DNA of 64,000 nucleotides, from positions 62,001 through 126,000 of the forward strand of contig NZ_JBJQIK030000005.1 in assembly GCF_045984285.3 (NCBI RefSeq), in the 5' to 3' direction. A program made the translations under genes and the position numbers. The DNA comes from Rugamonas sp045984285. GTDB taxonomy: Bacteria; Pseudomonadota; Gammaproteobacteria; Burkholderiales; Burkholderiaceae_D. The notes under the pieces were generated by a model, which did not search any database, had not been told where the DNA came from, and worked only from the letters and a program-made list of their open reading frames with translations. The stretch's first letter is position 1. Each line of letters opens with the position of its first letter. Positions 1 through 8,768 of this stretch are shown in pieces.

Positions 1-258
1 TCATCGGAATCGTTACCACTGCCGGAGAAGGCGAGTGGCGGGCTGCGCAACCGGCAGGAGGCTTTGCTTCAGTTACGAAGGATTGCAGAGTTTTTCCGCC
101 AGACCGAGCCGCATAGTCCGGTCGCCTACCTGGTGGACAAAGCGGCCGTCTGGGGCGATATGCCATTGCACATTTGGCTGCGCAGTGTGGTCAAGGATCC
201 GGCGATGGCAAGCTGTCTGGACGAGTTGCTGGGCGTGCCGCCTGCTAATACTGGATAA
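1..258 (+). CDS. tssA: type VI secretion system protein TssA, C-terminal fragment
   Basis: The reading frame is open from the first base and stops at 256-258, so only the last 85 residues are present. They contain FFRQTEPHSPVAYLV and a following WGDMPLHIWLRSVVKD segment, which match the conserved C-terminal domain of ImpA/TssA-type proteins. TssA caps and organises assembly of the T6SS baseplate and sheath in the cytoplasm. The rest of a T6SS cluster should lie to the left of the window. Nothing to its right is a T6SS gene, so this is probably the edge of that locus. Confidence 0.85.
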   Translation, partial: SSESLPLPEKASGGLRNRQEALLQLRRIAEFFRQTEPHSPVAYLVDKAAVWGDMPLHIWLRSVVKDPAMASCLDELLGVPPANTG

Positions 259-331
259 AGCTCTACTTGCTTTCTCCTGCTGTTCGGCTCAGACTGAAGC
301 TACATCAGGAATACAACTATAAGGAGAAACC

Positions 332-1975
332 ATGAAACACCTGCGCATTGGCATGCGGCTTGGACTGGGTTTCGCTTCCGTTCTGGCGTTATTGGCTGTA
401 CTCACCATCGTGGGCGTGATGCGGATGCAGAGCGCCAGCGAGATGACGGAGAGCCTGGTTACGGAACGCGTCCACAAAGAGCGTCTCATGGCGGAGTGGA
501 ACAAGATCATCGAAGTCAATGCGGCGCGCGCCAGCGCTGCGATCATGGCGCCGTCGGCGGAGGAGCAGAAGGCGATTGAGGAAACGATGGCCGGCTCGTC
601 GAAGCGCGCAACCCAGATCCAGGATGAACTGGGCAAAACGCTGGAAGACGAACGCTCGCAGTCCGAGCACAAGGCCATTCTTGCGGCGCGCAAGGCCTAT
701 CTCGATGTGCGCAAGGCCGTGCTGAAGGCGAAGAGCGAGGGCAATCTGGAGGAGAGCCGCCGCCTGTTCACCACCGATATGGAAACGCGCAAGAACACCT
801 ACCTTGCCGCGCTGGCCACGCTGCTGAAAACGCAGCAAACGCTGCTCGACGACACTGCAGCGGACATCCAGAGCAATTACCGCAGCGGCCGCAATATGCT
901 CATTGCGCTTGGCCTGTGTGCGCTGGCATTGGGTGTGGTGCTCGCGTGGTGGATTACGCATACCATCACCGCGCCGATCCACGAAGCGGTGCGCGTCGCG
1001 GAGACTGTTTCTTCGGGCGATCTGACCAGCGAGATCCACGTGATGAGCACCGATGAAACGGGGCAGTTGATGTCCGCGCTGAAGAATATGAATTCGAACC
1101 TGGTAACAATCGTCGGCCAGGTGCGCAGCGGAACCGACACCATTGCCACGGCTTCCTGCGAGATTGCGGCGGGCAACCTGGACCTGTCTTCGCGCACCGA
1201 GGAGCAGGCCAGTTCGCTGCAGCAGACCGCATCGTCCATGGAGGAGCTCACGTCCACGGTGCGCGTGAATGCAGACAATGCGCGGCAGGCCAACCAGCTG
1301 GCGATCAACGCTGCCGATATCGCCAGCCGTGGCGGCGCCGTGGTGTCCGAGGTGGTGAGCACCATGGGCTCCATCAATGAATCGTCGCGCAAGATCGTGG
1401 ACATTATTTCCGTCATCGATGGCATCGCCTTCCAGACCAATATCCTGGCGCTGAATGCGGCCGTGGAAGCCGCGCGTGCGGGCGAGCAGGGACGCGGCTT
1501 TGCCGTGGTGGCCTCCGAGGTGCGCAACCTGGCGCAGCGTTCGGCCAGCGCAGCCAAGGAGATCAAGGCGCTGATCGACGATTCGGTACACAAGGTGGAG
1601 GCGGGGTCGGCGCTGGTGGACAAGGCCGGAACAACGATGGGCGAGATCGTGGACGCAATCAGCCGCGTCACCAGCATCATGACGCAGATTGCGGATGCCA
1701 GCGAAGAGCAGCAGAAGGGCATTGAACAGGTGAATATGGCCATCACCCAGATGGACCAGGTCACGCAGCAGAATGCCGCGCTGGTGGAGGAAGCGGCCGC
1801 CGCCGCAGCTTCGATGCAGGACCAGTCCTCGCGCCTGGCGGAAGCAGTAAGCCTGTTCAAGCTGGATATGGCGCAGATGGCGACCAGTACGGCCGCACAG
1901 CATGCCTCGCAACGTACGGCGCTGGTGCGTACGCCGACGCGGCGGCGCGAAGTGGAGGAGCTGGAGGAGTTCTGA
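332..1975 (+). CDS. methyl-accepting chemotaxis protein
   Basis: A 547-residue chemoreceptor that passes ligand signals to CheA/CheW. It has an N-terminal membrane segment (about 11-30), a periplasmic four-helix-bundle-type region (about 32-187), a second membrane segment (about 188-210), a HAMP domain and a long cytoplasmic signalling domain. The highly conserved hairpin tip around residues 379-400 (EAARAGEQGRGFAVVASEVR) is intact. The C-terminus ends in ELEEF, which lacks the Trp of the usual CheR-docking pentapeptide. A good Shine-Dalgarno (AAGGAG) precedes the ATG. No che genes are nearby, so it looks like an orphan receptor; its ligand cannot be read from the sequence. Confidence 0.95.
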   Translation: MKHLRIGMRLGLGFASVLALLAVLTIVGVMRMQSASEMTESLVTERVHKERLMAEWNKIIEVNAARASAAIMAPSAEEQKAIEETMAGSSKRATQIQDELGKTLEDERSQSEHKAILAARKAYLDVRKAVLKAKSEGNLEESRRLFTTDMETRKNTYLAALATLLKTQQTLLDDTAADIQSNYRSGRNMLIALGLCALALGVVLAWWITHTITAPIHEAVRVAETVSSGDLTSEIHVMSTDETGQLMSALKNMNSNLVTIVGQVRSGTDTIATASCEIAAGNLDLSSRTEEQASSLQQTASSMEELTSTVRVNADNARQANQLAINAADIASRGGAVVSEVVSTMGSINESSRKIVDIISVIDGIAFQTNILALNAAVEAARAGEQGRGFAVVASEVRNLAQRSASAAKEIKALIDDSVHKVEAGSALVDKAGTTMGEIVDAISRVTSIMTQIADASEEQQKGIEQVNMAITQMDQVTQQNAALVEEAAAAAASMQDQSSRLAEAVSLFKLDMAQMATSTAAQHASQRTALVRTPTRRREVEELEEF

Positions 1976-1988
1976 GCATATCCGGCGC

Positions 1989-1994
1989 TACAAT
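1989..1994 (+). promoter_or_regulatory. possible -10 element of a leaderless promoter
   Basis: TACAAT matches five of six bases of the sigma70 -10 consensus. With a usual 6-7 base gap to the start site, transcription would begin at or next to the A of the ATG at 2001. No ribosome binding site is visible and no clear -35 box is present. Confidence 0.35.
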
Positions 1995-2000
1995 GCCGGC

Positions 2001-2615
2001 ATGAGTTCACAACGTCCCTCCTGCGCTGTTTGCCTGCGCGCGCAATCCGGCTGCATCTGCCAATGGGTGCAGCCGTCTACCAGCAGCACACGGGTGCTGG
2101 TGCTGCAGCATCCGCTGGAAGTGGCGAATGCGAAAAACAGCGCGCGCCTGCTGCACCTGTGCCTGCCCAACAGCGAGCTGCACGTCGGCGAACAGTTCGG
2201 GGATGCGGCGCTGGCCGCCATGCTGGATGGCCGCAAGGCCGTTCTGCTATACCCCGATGTGGCGGGCGTGGCGCCGCCACCTGCACTGGATGCGGCCTGG
2301 CTCGCGCAGCCCGAATCCCTGCTGCTGGTGGTGTTGGATGCCACCTGGCGCAAGAGCCGCAAGATGCTCTACCTGAATCCCCGTCTTCAATCGCTGCCGC
2401 GCCTTGCGCTGAGCGGCCTGCCGCCCTCCCACTACCGCATCCGCAAGGCCCATGCACCGGGCCAGCTGTCGACCATGGAGGCGGTGTGCCATGCGCTCAC
2501 GCAGGTCGAAGGGGAGCGCTTTGGCGGTCTGTTGGCGGCATTTGACGGCTTCGTGGACCAGCAGCAGGCGCTGGCAGAGCAGGGCGCCGCGCGGCGCCTC
2601 AGCGAATCAGCTTGA
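2001..2615 (+). CDS. DTW domain-containing protein (tRNA-uridine aminocarboxypropyltransferase-like)
   Basis: A 204-residue protein with the DxTW signature (LDATWRKSRKM) and an N-terminal Cys cluster (CAVCLRAQSGCICQW) typical of DTW proteins. Family members such as E. coli TapT (YfiP) use S-adenosylmethionine to add the 3-amino-3-carboxypropyl group to a tRNA uridine (acp3U47). I chose the ATG at 2001 because the protein then begins just before the Cys cluster; the same frame extends further upstream only by overlapping the chemoreceptor gene. A TACAAT hexamer at 1989-1994 lies six bases before this ATG, so the mRNA may be leaderless. The 3' end overlaps the convergent Hsp70 gene by 17 bp. 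Confidence 0.85.
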   Translation: MSSQRPSCAVCLRAQSGCICQWVQPSTSSTRVLVLQHPLEVANAKNSARLLHLCLPNSELHVGEQFGDAALAAMLDGRKAVLLYPDVAGVAPPPALDAAWLAQPESLLLVVLDATWRKSRKMLYLNPRLQSLPRLALSGLPPSHYRIRKAHAPGQLSTMEAVCHALTQVEGERFGGLLAAFDGFVDQQQALAEQGAARRLSESA

Positions 2616-5463
2616 GGCCGGGCGGCAGGGCATCGCCCAGCATGCGCTGTTCGCTGGCCTGGTCGAGCTGGGTGACTTCCTTTACCATGGCGGCCCAGGT
2701 GGGCGGCGAACCGGCTGCCGCAAGGCGCGCAATGATTTCTGTACGCAGCGTGTCGCCGATATCGCGCGAACGGTCGCCCGTCATGCGCGCCAGGTGGGCG
2801 GCGGCAAAGCCTGCCGGCTCGATCTTGCGCCAGTCCAGTTGGAGCAGCGCAGCCAGCCACTGTTCCACCGTTGCCACCGGCGCCACTTCGTGGGCGCTGC
2901 CATGGAATGGCTGGCGTGCGCCAACGCGGCCCAGCGCCCACAGATAGCGGGTGTAGGCGCCTGCGGCTTTGGCTGCCTCGCGTGCCGGGCGCTTGGGAAT
3001 GTCCAGGATCTGCTGCAGCATCCAGTCGCCGATTTCCGCCTTGTAGGCAGCTGGTATGCGTTCCAGCGATGCGCCGATGCGCAGCATGTCTTCCTCGCTG
3101 CCGCTAACCAGCGTGACTGGACGCTTGCCGCGCTCCTGGGCATCGGCCTGCAGGTTGAAGGCGAAATCGTCGAGCAGGCGAAGCTGGGCTGCGGTATCCA
3201 GCCCGCCAGACACGCGGCGCCATAGCGTCCACCATTCGGCGCATACCTGGCTCTCCTTGTGGTTCTGCACACCCTGCTCAAACAGCGCCCAGAGCTGTTC
3301 GATACGGTAGTCGTCGAGGGCGGCGCCAAAGCCGGGGCGGAGGCAATACCCTGCGAGGTTCAGCCAGGCGCGTTCGTGTTCGGCGGAGCGGCGGCGGCCT
3401 TTGGCGCGCTGGATCAGCGCATCGAACAGGCGGCGCAGCAGGGGCGTGGTCCAGCGTTCGCGGCTGCCGAGCAGCTGTTCGAGCTGGGCGCGCAGCTGGC
3501 GCACTTCTTTTGCATCCACCTGCTGGGCGCGCGTGCCGAAGATGCGGTCGATTTTCTCCAGCGCCTCGGCGAAGCGTGGCGGCGCAGCTTCCTCCTCGGC
3601 CGTTTCCTCTTCCGTTCCGCGCAGCTGAAATTCGAGCGACCAGCGCTGGCCGCTGTCCGCTTCGGCGGCGCAGTGCAGTTCCAGTGTGCCCACCTCGCTC
3701 AGCGTGGCCACCAGCTGGACGGGAATCTCCTTGCGTGCACCGGCTTCACCGCTGTCGCGCAGCACGGTCGCCACGGGCGGAAGCTGCACATAATCTGCCG
3801 GATCAAGATTCAGCAGTTCGCCCGCCACCGGCGCCGGTCCTTCGTCGGAGGTGGAAGAGAGCAGGTGGAAGCGCACGGGGCGGCCGATACGCAGGGCGAA
3901 GCTTCGTTCCGTCAGCCGGACTTCGCGGCCGGGCGGCGTCCCGCGCGGCAGGATGCAGATGGCGCGGCGCTGCACACCCGGCGCACGCTCCGCATCCAGC
4001 AGCAGGAAGTAACTGCGGGGCGAACCGCCAGCGATGGCCGGAGCGAGGCCACGCCGGGCCAGCGAGTAAGCCACGGCGCCGCGCGCCACAGCTACGTCCG
4101 GATCTTCGTTGTGCAGCACGCGCACCGGGGCGCCGCGCCAGGCCGAGAGCACCTCGGCAAGTCGTTCAGCCAGTACCGTCGCATGGAACACGCCGCCGTT
4201 CAGCAGCAGCGTATCCGGCAGCGCCATCGCCGCCTCAACAGCTGGGGCCACCGGATGGCCGTACCCGTCCACATTGGGGTCTGACCCCAAAGTGGACGGG
4301 TACGGCCATCCGGCGGGCTGGGCTGGATGTTGGCGCAGGAAGGCGGCGAGGTGGCGGGTGATGGCGGGATCGCCGGCGTACGGCAGGCCGAATTCAACGA
4401 TGGCGGCGCGCGCACGCTTCGGCCCTTGCTGCTCGGCGTTCAAGGGGAAGAAGCCGTCCGCCACAATCTGCCGCACTTCATCGCGGGTGAAGACAACGGA
4501 GCGGCTGCCGCCAATCAGGCGCGAGCCGGAGCCGAGCATCGTTACGCTGGCCTGCTCCGGTGCATCCGCCGCGAGCAGCTGTTCTTTCGCGGCGCGGCAG
4601 CGTTCGATCAGCTGTGCGAGACTGCCTGCCGAGAGGCGCGGTGCGCTGCCGCCTTCCTGCGCCGCCAGCCGCGATTCGGCGAGCCGCGCCAGCGCCAGGT
4701 CCATATTGTCGCCGCCGAGGATCAGGTGATTGCCGACGCCGATGCGTGTCAGTACCGGTTCGCCTTGCGACAGCTCCACTTTGACGAGGCTGAAATCGGT
4801 GGTGCCGCCGCCAACGTCGGCCACCAGCACGAGACGGCTGTCCGCCAGTTGCTCCGCCAGCGCAGTGCGGTGCCGCAGCAGCCAGTCGTACAGCGCTGCC
4901 TGCGGTTCTTCCAGCAGCCGCAGTTCGTGCAGGCCGGCCATGCGCGCGGCTTCCAGCGTCAGCGCACGCGCGCCTTCGTCGAAGGATGCGGGCACGGTGA
5001 GCACGACTTCCTGCCGTTCCAGCGGCGCGTCCGGGAAGCGCGTGTTCCATGCGGAACGCAGGTGCGCGAGGTAGCTTGCACTGGCTGCAAGCGGCGAGAT
5101 TTTGGGAACGCCTTCGCCGGCACCCCAGGGCAGGATGGCGGCCGTGCGGTCCACGCCCGAGTGCGAGAGCCAGCTCTTGGCGCTGGCCACCATGCGGCCC
5201 GGCGTCTGCGCACCGAGCTTGCGGGCAAGGCTGCCGACGACAGCGCGTTCCGCCGATGGCCAGGGCAGCTGCAGTTCGCCTTCGGCGAGCTCGCCATCCG
5301 CCGGATGGTAGCGGGACGAGGGCAGCAGCTTGCCCGCACTGACTTCGCCGGGAGCGCTGAGCTGCTCCACCGGGAACAGCTCCACCTCGCCGGCGCCCGG
5401 CGCCATGTAGGCCAGCACCGTGTTCGTGGTGCCGAGGTCAATGCCAACGAGGTAGCGTTTCAT
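2599..5463 (-). CDS. large Hsp70-family protein with helical C-terminal domain (DUF3731-like)
   Basis: A 954-residue divergent Hsp70. The N-terminal ATPase domain keeps the phosphate-binding loops GIDLGTTNTVLAY and ADVGGGTTDFSLVKV and the adenosine-loop motif LLNGGVFHA. A beta-rich segment follows, then about 330 mostly helical residues absent from DnaK, resembling the DUF3731-type tail of these proteins. DnaK is about 640 residues. The start codon shares one base with the stop of the upstream Hsp70 gene (TGATG), so the two are translationally coupled. No J-protein or nucleotide exchange factor is nearby. Residues about 384-404 are encoded by a 63-bp palindrome (4251-4313), between the conserved HLAAFL and LLNGGVFH motifs. 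Clients are unknown. Confidence 0.85.
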   Translation of the reverse strand: MKRYLVGIDLGTTNTVLAYMAPGAGEVELFPVEQLSAPGEVSAGKLLPSSRYHPADGELAEGELQLPWPSAERAVVGSLARKLGAQTPGRMVASAKSWLSHSGVDRTAAILPWGAGEGVPKISPLAASASYLAHLRSAWNTRFPDAPLERQEVVLTVPASFDEGARALTLEAARMAGLHELRLLEEPQAALYDWLLRHRTALAEQLADSRLVLVADVGGGTTDFSLVKVELSQGEPVLTRIGVGNHLILGGDNMDLALARLAESRLAAQEGGSAPRLSAGSLAQLIERCRAAKEQLLAADAPEQASVTMLGSGSRLIGGSRSVVFTRDEVRQIVADGFFPLNAEQQGPKRARAAIVEFGLPYAGDPAITRHLAAFLRQHPAQPAGWPYPSTLGSDPNVDGYGHPVAPAVEAAMALPDTLLLNGGVFHATVLAERLAEVLSAWRGAPVRVLHNEDPDVAVARGAVAYSLARRGLAPAIAGGSPRSYFLLLDAERAPGVQRRAICILPRGTPPGREVRLTERSFALRIGRPVRFHLLSSTSDEGPAPVAGELLNLDPADYVQLPPVATVLRDSGEAGARKEIPVQLVATLSEVGTLELHCAAEADSGQRWSLEFQLRGTEEETAEEEAAPPRFAEALEKIDRIFGTRAQQVDAKEVRQLRAQLEQLLGSRERWTTPLLRRLFDALIQRAKGRRRSAEHERAWLNLAGYCLRPGFGAALDDYRIEQLWALFEQGVQNHKESQVCAEWWTLWRRVSGGLDTAAQLRLLDDFAFNLQADAQERGKRPVTLVSGSEEDMLRIGASLERIPAAYKAEIGDWMLQQILDIPKRPAREAAKAAGAYTRYLWALGRVGARQPFHGSAHEVAPVATVEQWLAALLQLDWRKIEPAGFAAAHLARMTGDRSRDIGDTLRTEIIARLAAAGSPPTWAAMVKEVTQLDQASEQRMLGDALPPGLKLIR
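4251..4313. repeat. 63-bp near-perfect palindrome inside the Hsp70 coding sequence
   Basis: The left arm, starting CCGGATGGCCGTACCCGTCC at 4251, is perfectly complementary over 22 bases to 4292-4313. Inside it, TTGGGGTC and GACCCCAA pair around a single central T. One A/A mismatch separates the outer and inner stems. The length is a multiple of three, and the minus-strand frame reads through it without a stop (WPYPSTLGSDPNVDGYGHP). The neighbouring paralogue has no such sequence here. It resembles REP- or RPE-type mobile palindromes, but I saw no second copy in the window. Confidence 0.9.
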
Positions 5464-7298
5464 CAGCCTTCGGACTGGCGCACGTCGAATTCGACTTTCC
5501 AGCGCTGGCCGTCACGCGCCACCGCCAGCAGCTCCAGCGTGCCTGCTTCGCTGGCGCGCGCATGCAGGCGCACTTGCACCACTTCGCCCGGCAGGCGGCC
5601 TTCGGGCGAGAGCGTGGCCTGGATCTCGTTCATCTCCACCAGTTCGTCGCCGCTCCACGATTCGAGCACTTGTCCGATCTGGTCCTGGCGCCGCACGGAA
5701 GAGCCGAAGAAGCGGAAGTGCACCGGCTCGCCCACCACCAGGCCGAACTCCTGGCCCGGCAGTTCAAGCTCGCTGCCTTCCTCCATGCCGAACGGCGCCA
5801 CGCACAGCGCTTCGATCGGCGGCTCGAAGCCGGGAATCGCAGGCATCGCGGATTCGATGCCGACGTAGTAGGAGCGTGCCGTGCCGCCGCGAATGCGTAC
5901 GCCGCTGCCGCGCCGCACATAGCTGTAATAGGCGGCGCCGCGCGCAACGGCCAGGTCGAGGTCGGCCCCCGCCAGCATGCGCGCGGCTGGCGCGCCTTCC
6001 CCGGCGAGCCAGCTGTTGATGGTATCCATCACGCGCTGCGTGAGCAGTTCGGACTTGAACACGCCGCCGTTGAACAGCACCGCGCTTGGATGCAGGAAGC
6101 TGTGCGCAGGATCCGGCGTGAAGCCCGGCAGCTCGCTGGTGGCGCCGACCTGGCGGCCCAGGAAAGCGGCCAGGTGGCGCGTGATGGCGGCATCCTGCGC
6201 ATAGGGTAGGCCAAGCTGCGTCAGGCCCGCGCGGGCGCGCACGGCAGGGCGTGCCGCCGCATCCACCTGCGGGAAGAAGCCGTCAGTAATGAAGGTGGAC
6301 ACTTCGCTGCGCGTGAGCTCCGTGCGGATCGAGCCGCCGATCAGCTTCGAGCCACGGCTTGGAATCACGATAGGCCAGCTCTCGGCGCTGGCATTGGCCA
6401 GCAGGTTTTCCTTGGCGCTGCGGCAGCCGTAGGTGAGGGCGCGCAGCTGCCAGGCATCGAGCTGGGTGCCGTTGGCGGCCAGCTTGCGCGATACCAGGTG
6501 GGCCAGCGCCAGGTCCATATTGTCGCCGCCCAGCAGGATATGGTCTCCCACGGCCACGCGGTGCGGTTCCAGCTTGCCTTCGCGTTCGAGGATGGCGATC
6601 AGCGAGAAGTCGCTGGTGCCGCCGCCCACGTCCACTACCAGGATAATGTCGCCGGGTTTGACGTCCTTGCGCCAGCGGCCGTCGCTGCCCTGGATCCAGC
6701 TGTACAGCGCGGCCTGCGGTTCTTCCAGCAGGGTGGCATTGTCGTAGCCTGCGGCGCGCGCCGCTTCGGCCGTGAGTTCACGCGCGCCAGGATCGAAGGA
6801 GGCGGGAATCGTCACCGTCACGGACTGCTGCGCGAACGGCGCTTCGGGGTATGCGGCATCCCATGCCTTGCGCAGGTGCTGCAGGTAGCGCGTGGATGCT
6901 TCCAGCGGCGATACCTTCGCCACTTCTTCCGGCGCATCGGTGGGCAGGATGGCGGCGCGGCGGTCCACGCCCGGATGGCACAGCCAGCTCTTGGCGCTCG
7001 ATACGAGGCGGATCGGCGTGGTGGCGCCACGGCTGCGCGCCATGTCGCCCACCGCCGACGTTTCGCTCGTGCTCCAGGGCAGGGCCAGGTCGCCGGGCGC
7101 CAGCTCATCGGCATGCGGCAGGTAGAGGAAAGAAGGCAGCAGCGGCAGCTCTTCCACCGTGCCGGGCGCCGTCAGCTGCGGAATGCCCAGCACGCCGTGG
7201 CTGGTCTTTTCGCCGTCGCTGCCACCCAGGTCAACATAGGACAGCGCGCTGTGCGTGGTGCCAAGGTCGATGCCGATGGCGTAACGCGGATCGCTCAC
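5463..7298 (-). CDS. Hsp70-family protein (DnaK-like)
   Basis: A 611-residue divergent Hsp70. Its ATPase domain carries GIDLGTTHSALSY, VVDVGGGTSDFSL, LFNGGVFKS and DLAVARGAAY, covering both phosphate loops and the C-lobe. After about residue 470 comes a short beta-rich region ending in GQRWKVEFDVR, and there is no DnaK-type lid. It is clearly related to the 954-residue protein encoded just downstream. The start is GTG, overlapping the DUF2760 stop as GTGA; the stop overlaps the next start as TGATG. Such tight coupling points to fixed-ratio production of the three proteins. Its function is unknown beyond an expected ATP-dependent chaperone-like cycle. Confidence 0.88.
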   Translation of the reverse strand: MSDPRYAIGIDLGTTHSALSYVDLGGSDGEKTSHGVLGIPQLTAPGTVEELPLLPSFLYLPHADELAPGDLALPWSTSETSAVGDMARSRGATTPIRLVSSAKSWLCHPGVDRRAAILPTDAPEEVAKVSPLEASTRYLQHLRKAWDAAYPEAPFAQQSVTVTIPASFDPGARELTAEAARAAGYDNATLLEEPQAALYSWIQGSDGRWRKDVKPGDIILVVDVGGGTSDFSLIAILEREGKLEPHRVAVGDHILLGGDNMDLALAHLVSRKLAANGTQLDAWQLRALTYGCRSAKENLLANASAESWPIVIPSRGSKLIGGSIRTELTRSEVSTFITDGFFPQVDAAARPAVRARAGLTQLGLPYAQDAAITRHLAAFLGRQVGATSELPGFTPDPAHSFLHPSAVLFNGGVFKSELLTQRVMDTINSWLAGEGAPAARMLAGADLDLAVARGAAYYSYVRRGSGVRIRGGTARSYYVGIESAMPAIPGFEPPIEALCVAPFGMEEGSELELPGQEFGLVVGEPVHFRFFGSSVRRQDQIGQVLESWSGDELVEMNEIQATLSPEGRLPGEVVQVRLHARASEAGTLELLAVARDGQRWKVEFDVRQSEG

Positions 7299-7831
7299 AG
7301 CTCCACCTCGGCCGGGGCCAGCACTTTCGCGTCATGCGCTTCCGCCAGTTTCGGCAGGCGCACGCTGCTTGCGCGCCAGCCGCGGTGGCTCAGCGAACCG
7401 GTGAACGGGGTCTTGCCCACCACGTTGCCGGTAAGGCGCACCGATGCGGCATCGAAGCCTTCCGGCAGCGTGACGCGGCTGCCTTCCGCTTCGCTGCGCA
7501 CCGGCTCGATGGTGAAGTGCTCGCGCAGCACCTTGGCGCAGCCTTCGTGCACCACGCGCGCAGCAGCGCCGATATCGGCGTCCGAATAGGCGCTCAGGTT
7601 CTCCTGCGTGAAATCGATCAGGCGCGCTTCGCGCTGGAACAGGCTCAGAAGCTGCAGGGCTGCATCCGGCGTGGCTTCGCGCAGCGGCGCGGCGGTGGGG
7701 GCGGGCGTTGGCGCCGGCGTAGGCGCTACTGCGGGCTGGTTCAGGCGCGCGGCAAATTCAGCGTCGCCAATAACCTTGAAGGCAAGGGAAATCCTGCTCC
7801 AGAAAGATGGGAGAGTAGTCGTGTCGTTCAT
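7295..7831 (-). CDS. DUF2760 domain-containing protein
   Basis: A 178-residue protein of unknown function that heads the operon with the two Hsp70-like genes. It starts MNDTTTLPSFWSRISLAFK, has an Ala/Pro/Thr linker (APTPAPTPAPTAAP) near residue 35, then a compact domain of about 125 residues ending KVLAPAEVEL. I recognise this as a DUF2760-type protein from memory of this gene neighbourhood. The ATG at 7831 is preferred because the 27 codons upstream look non-coding; its ribosome binding site is weak. The stop overlaps the downstream GTG start. It may be a dedicated cofactor of the Hsp70 pair, which is inference from linkage only. Confidence 0.75.
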   Translation of the reverse strand: MNDTTTLPSFWSRISLAFKVIGDAEFAARLNQPAVAPTPAPTPAPTAAPLREATPDAALQLLSLFQREARLIDFTQENLSAYSDADIGAAARVVHEGCAKVLREHFTIEPVRSEAEGSRVTLPEGFDAASVRLTGNVVGKTPFTGSLSHRGWRASSVRLPKLAEAHDAKVLAPAEVEL

Positions 7832-7936
7832 TTTATTGCTCTTTGATGTGGGGATAATCAGCCGATGCTGTCGAACTGCATCGGGATCGGAATCCTGGGA
7901 AGTGCGCATCATACCAGCTAGCGCTGGAACGGGGCG

Positions 7937-8746
7937 CTAGCGGGAGGGCGGCGGCAGGAGGGGATCGAGCAGCTGGCCGGCCAGCGATGGCGGCTGCGGT
8001 GTGTCGCTGCCGTATTCCTCCGGCCAGTGGCGCGGCAGGTAGTGGCTGCCGAACACGCGGTCGAGGACGGGCAGCGTGGCGGCGTAGTTGTGGTTGATGT
8101 GGTCGTAGCGGCTGTGGTGCCAGTGATGAAACGCCGGCGTCGTCAGCAGCCATTCCAGTGGGCCCAGGCGCCAGCGCAGGTTGGCGTGGATGAAAAAGCC
8201 CCACACCGTGCCGAGCACCAGCAGCAGCGCCGGTGCGCTGCTTCCAGCGGCGTTGGGAGCGGCGAGGCCAAGCAGGTGGAGCGGGACCAGGCCGAACAGG
8301 CGCGTGACCACCATGTCCACCGGATGCGTGCGCGTGTTGGACAGGAAGTGCAGGTGTCCGGTGCTATGGTGCAGCGCATGGAAGCGCCACAGCCATGGCA
8401 GTTCGTGGCTGAGACGGTGGCCCCAGTAAAAGCCGGTTTCGGCCACCAGGAAGGCCAGCGCCAGGCGAAGCAGCGGCGGCAGTTCCGCGATTGCCGTGGC
8501 CAGCGCGCCAGGCACCAGATGCTGTGCGGCGACGGCGAGCATGGCCATCGGCACACTGAGCAGGAGGGCGGGCGCAAGGCTGCTGATCACGTAATAGGCG
8601 ATGTCCTGCAGCAGCTCCTTGCGCGGCCGCGGTGCGTGGCGCGCGCCGAACCAGCGTTCAAGGGGAACGAAGATTATCGTCAGCAGCACCAGCCACACGG
8701 ACAGGCGCAGCACGTCGCTCAGGAATGCGCTGAGGGAGGCCGGCAT
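7937..8746 (-). CDS. sterol desaturase/fatty acid hydroxylase family membrane protein
   Basis: A di-iron integral membrane oxygenase-type protein of about 269 residues. It carries the clustered histidine motifs HRLSHE, HALHHS and HHWHHSRYDHINHN, which bind the two irons in this superfamily, among several hydrophobic segments. Substrates in the family include sterols, fatty acids and carotenoids; the sequence does not show which applies here. I chose the Met at 8746 (MPASLSAFLSDVL). A Met at 8815 is also possible but would overlap the upstream PEP-CTERM gene by 47 bp. An 8-bp inverted repeat (7917-7941) spans the stop codon. Confidence 0.85.
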   Translation of the reverse strand: MPASLSAFLSDVLRLSVWLVLLTIIFVPLERWFGARHAPRPRKELLQDIAYYVISSLAPALLLSVPMAMLAVAAQHLVPGALATAIAELPPLLRLALAFLVAETGFYWGHRLSHELPWLWRFHALHHSTGHLHFLSNTRTHPVDMVVTRLFGLVPLHLLGLAAPNAAGSSAPALLLVLGTVWGFFIHANLRWRLGPLEWLLTTPAFHHWHHSRYDHINHNYAATLPVLDRVFGSHYLPRHWPEEYGSDTPQPPSLAGQLLDPLLPPPSR

Positions 8747-8768
8747 GAATTGCTGCTGCAGGAGGTGC

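Noticed and set aside
4251..4313. The Hsp70 palindrome read as a terminator
   Set aside because: It lies in the middle of an intact coding sequence and lacks a T-run.
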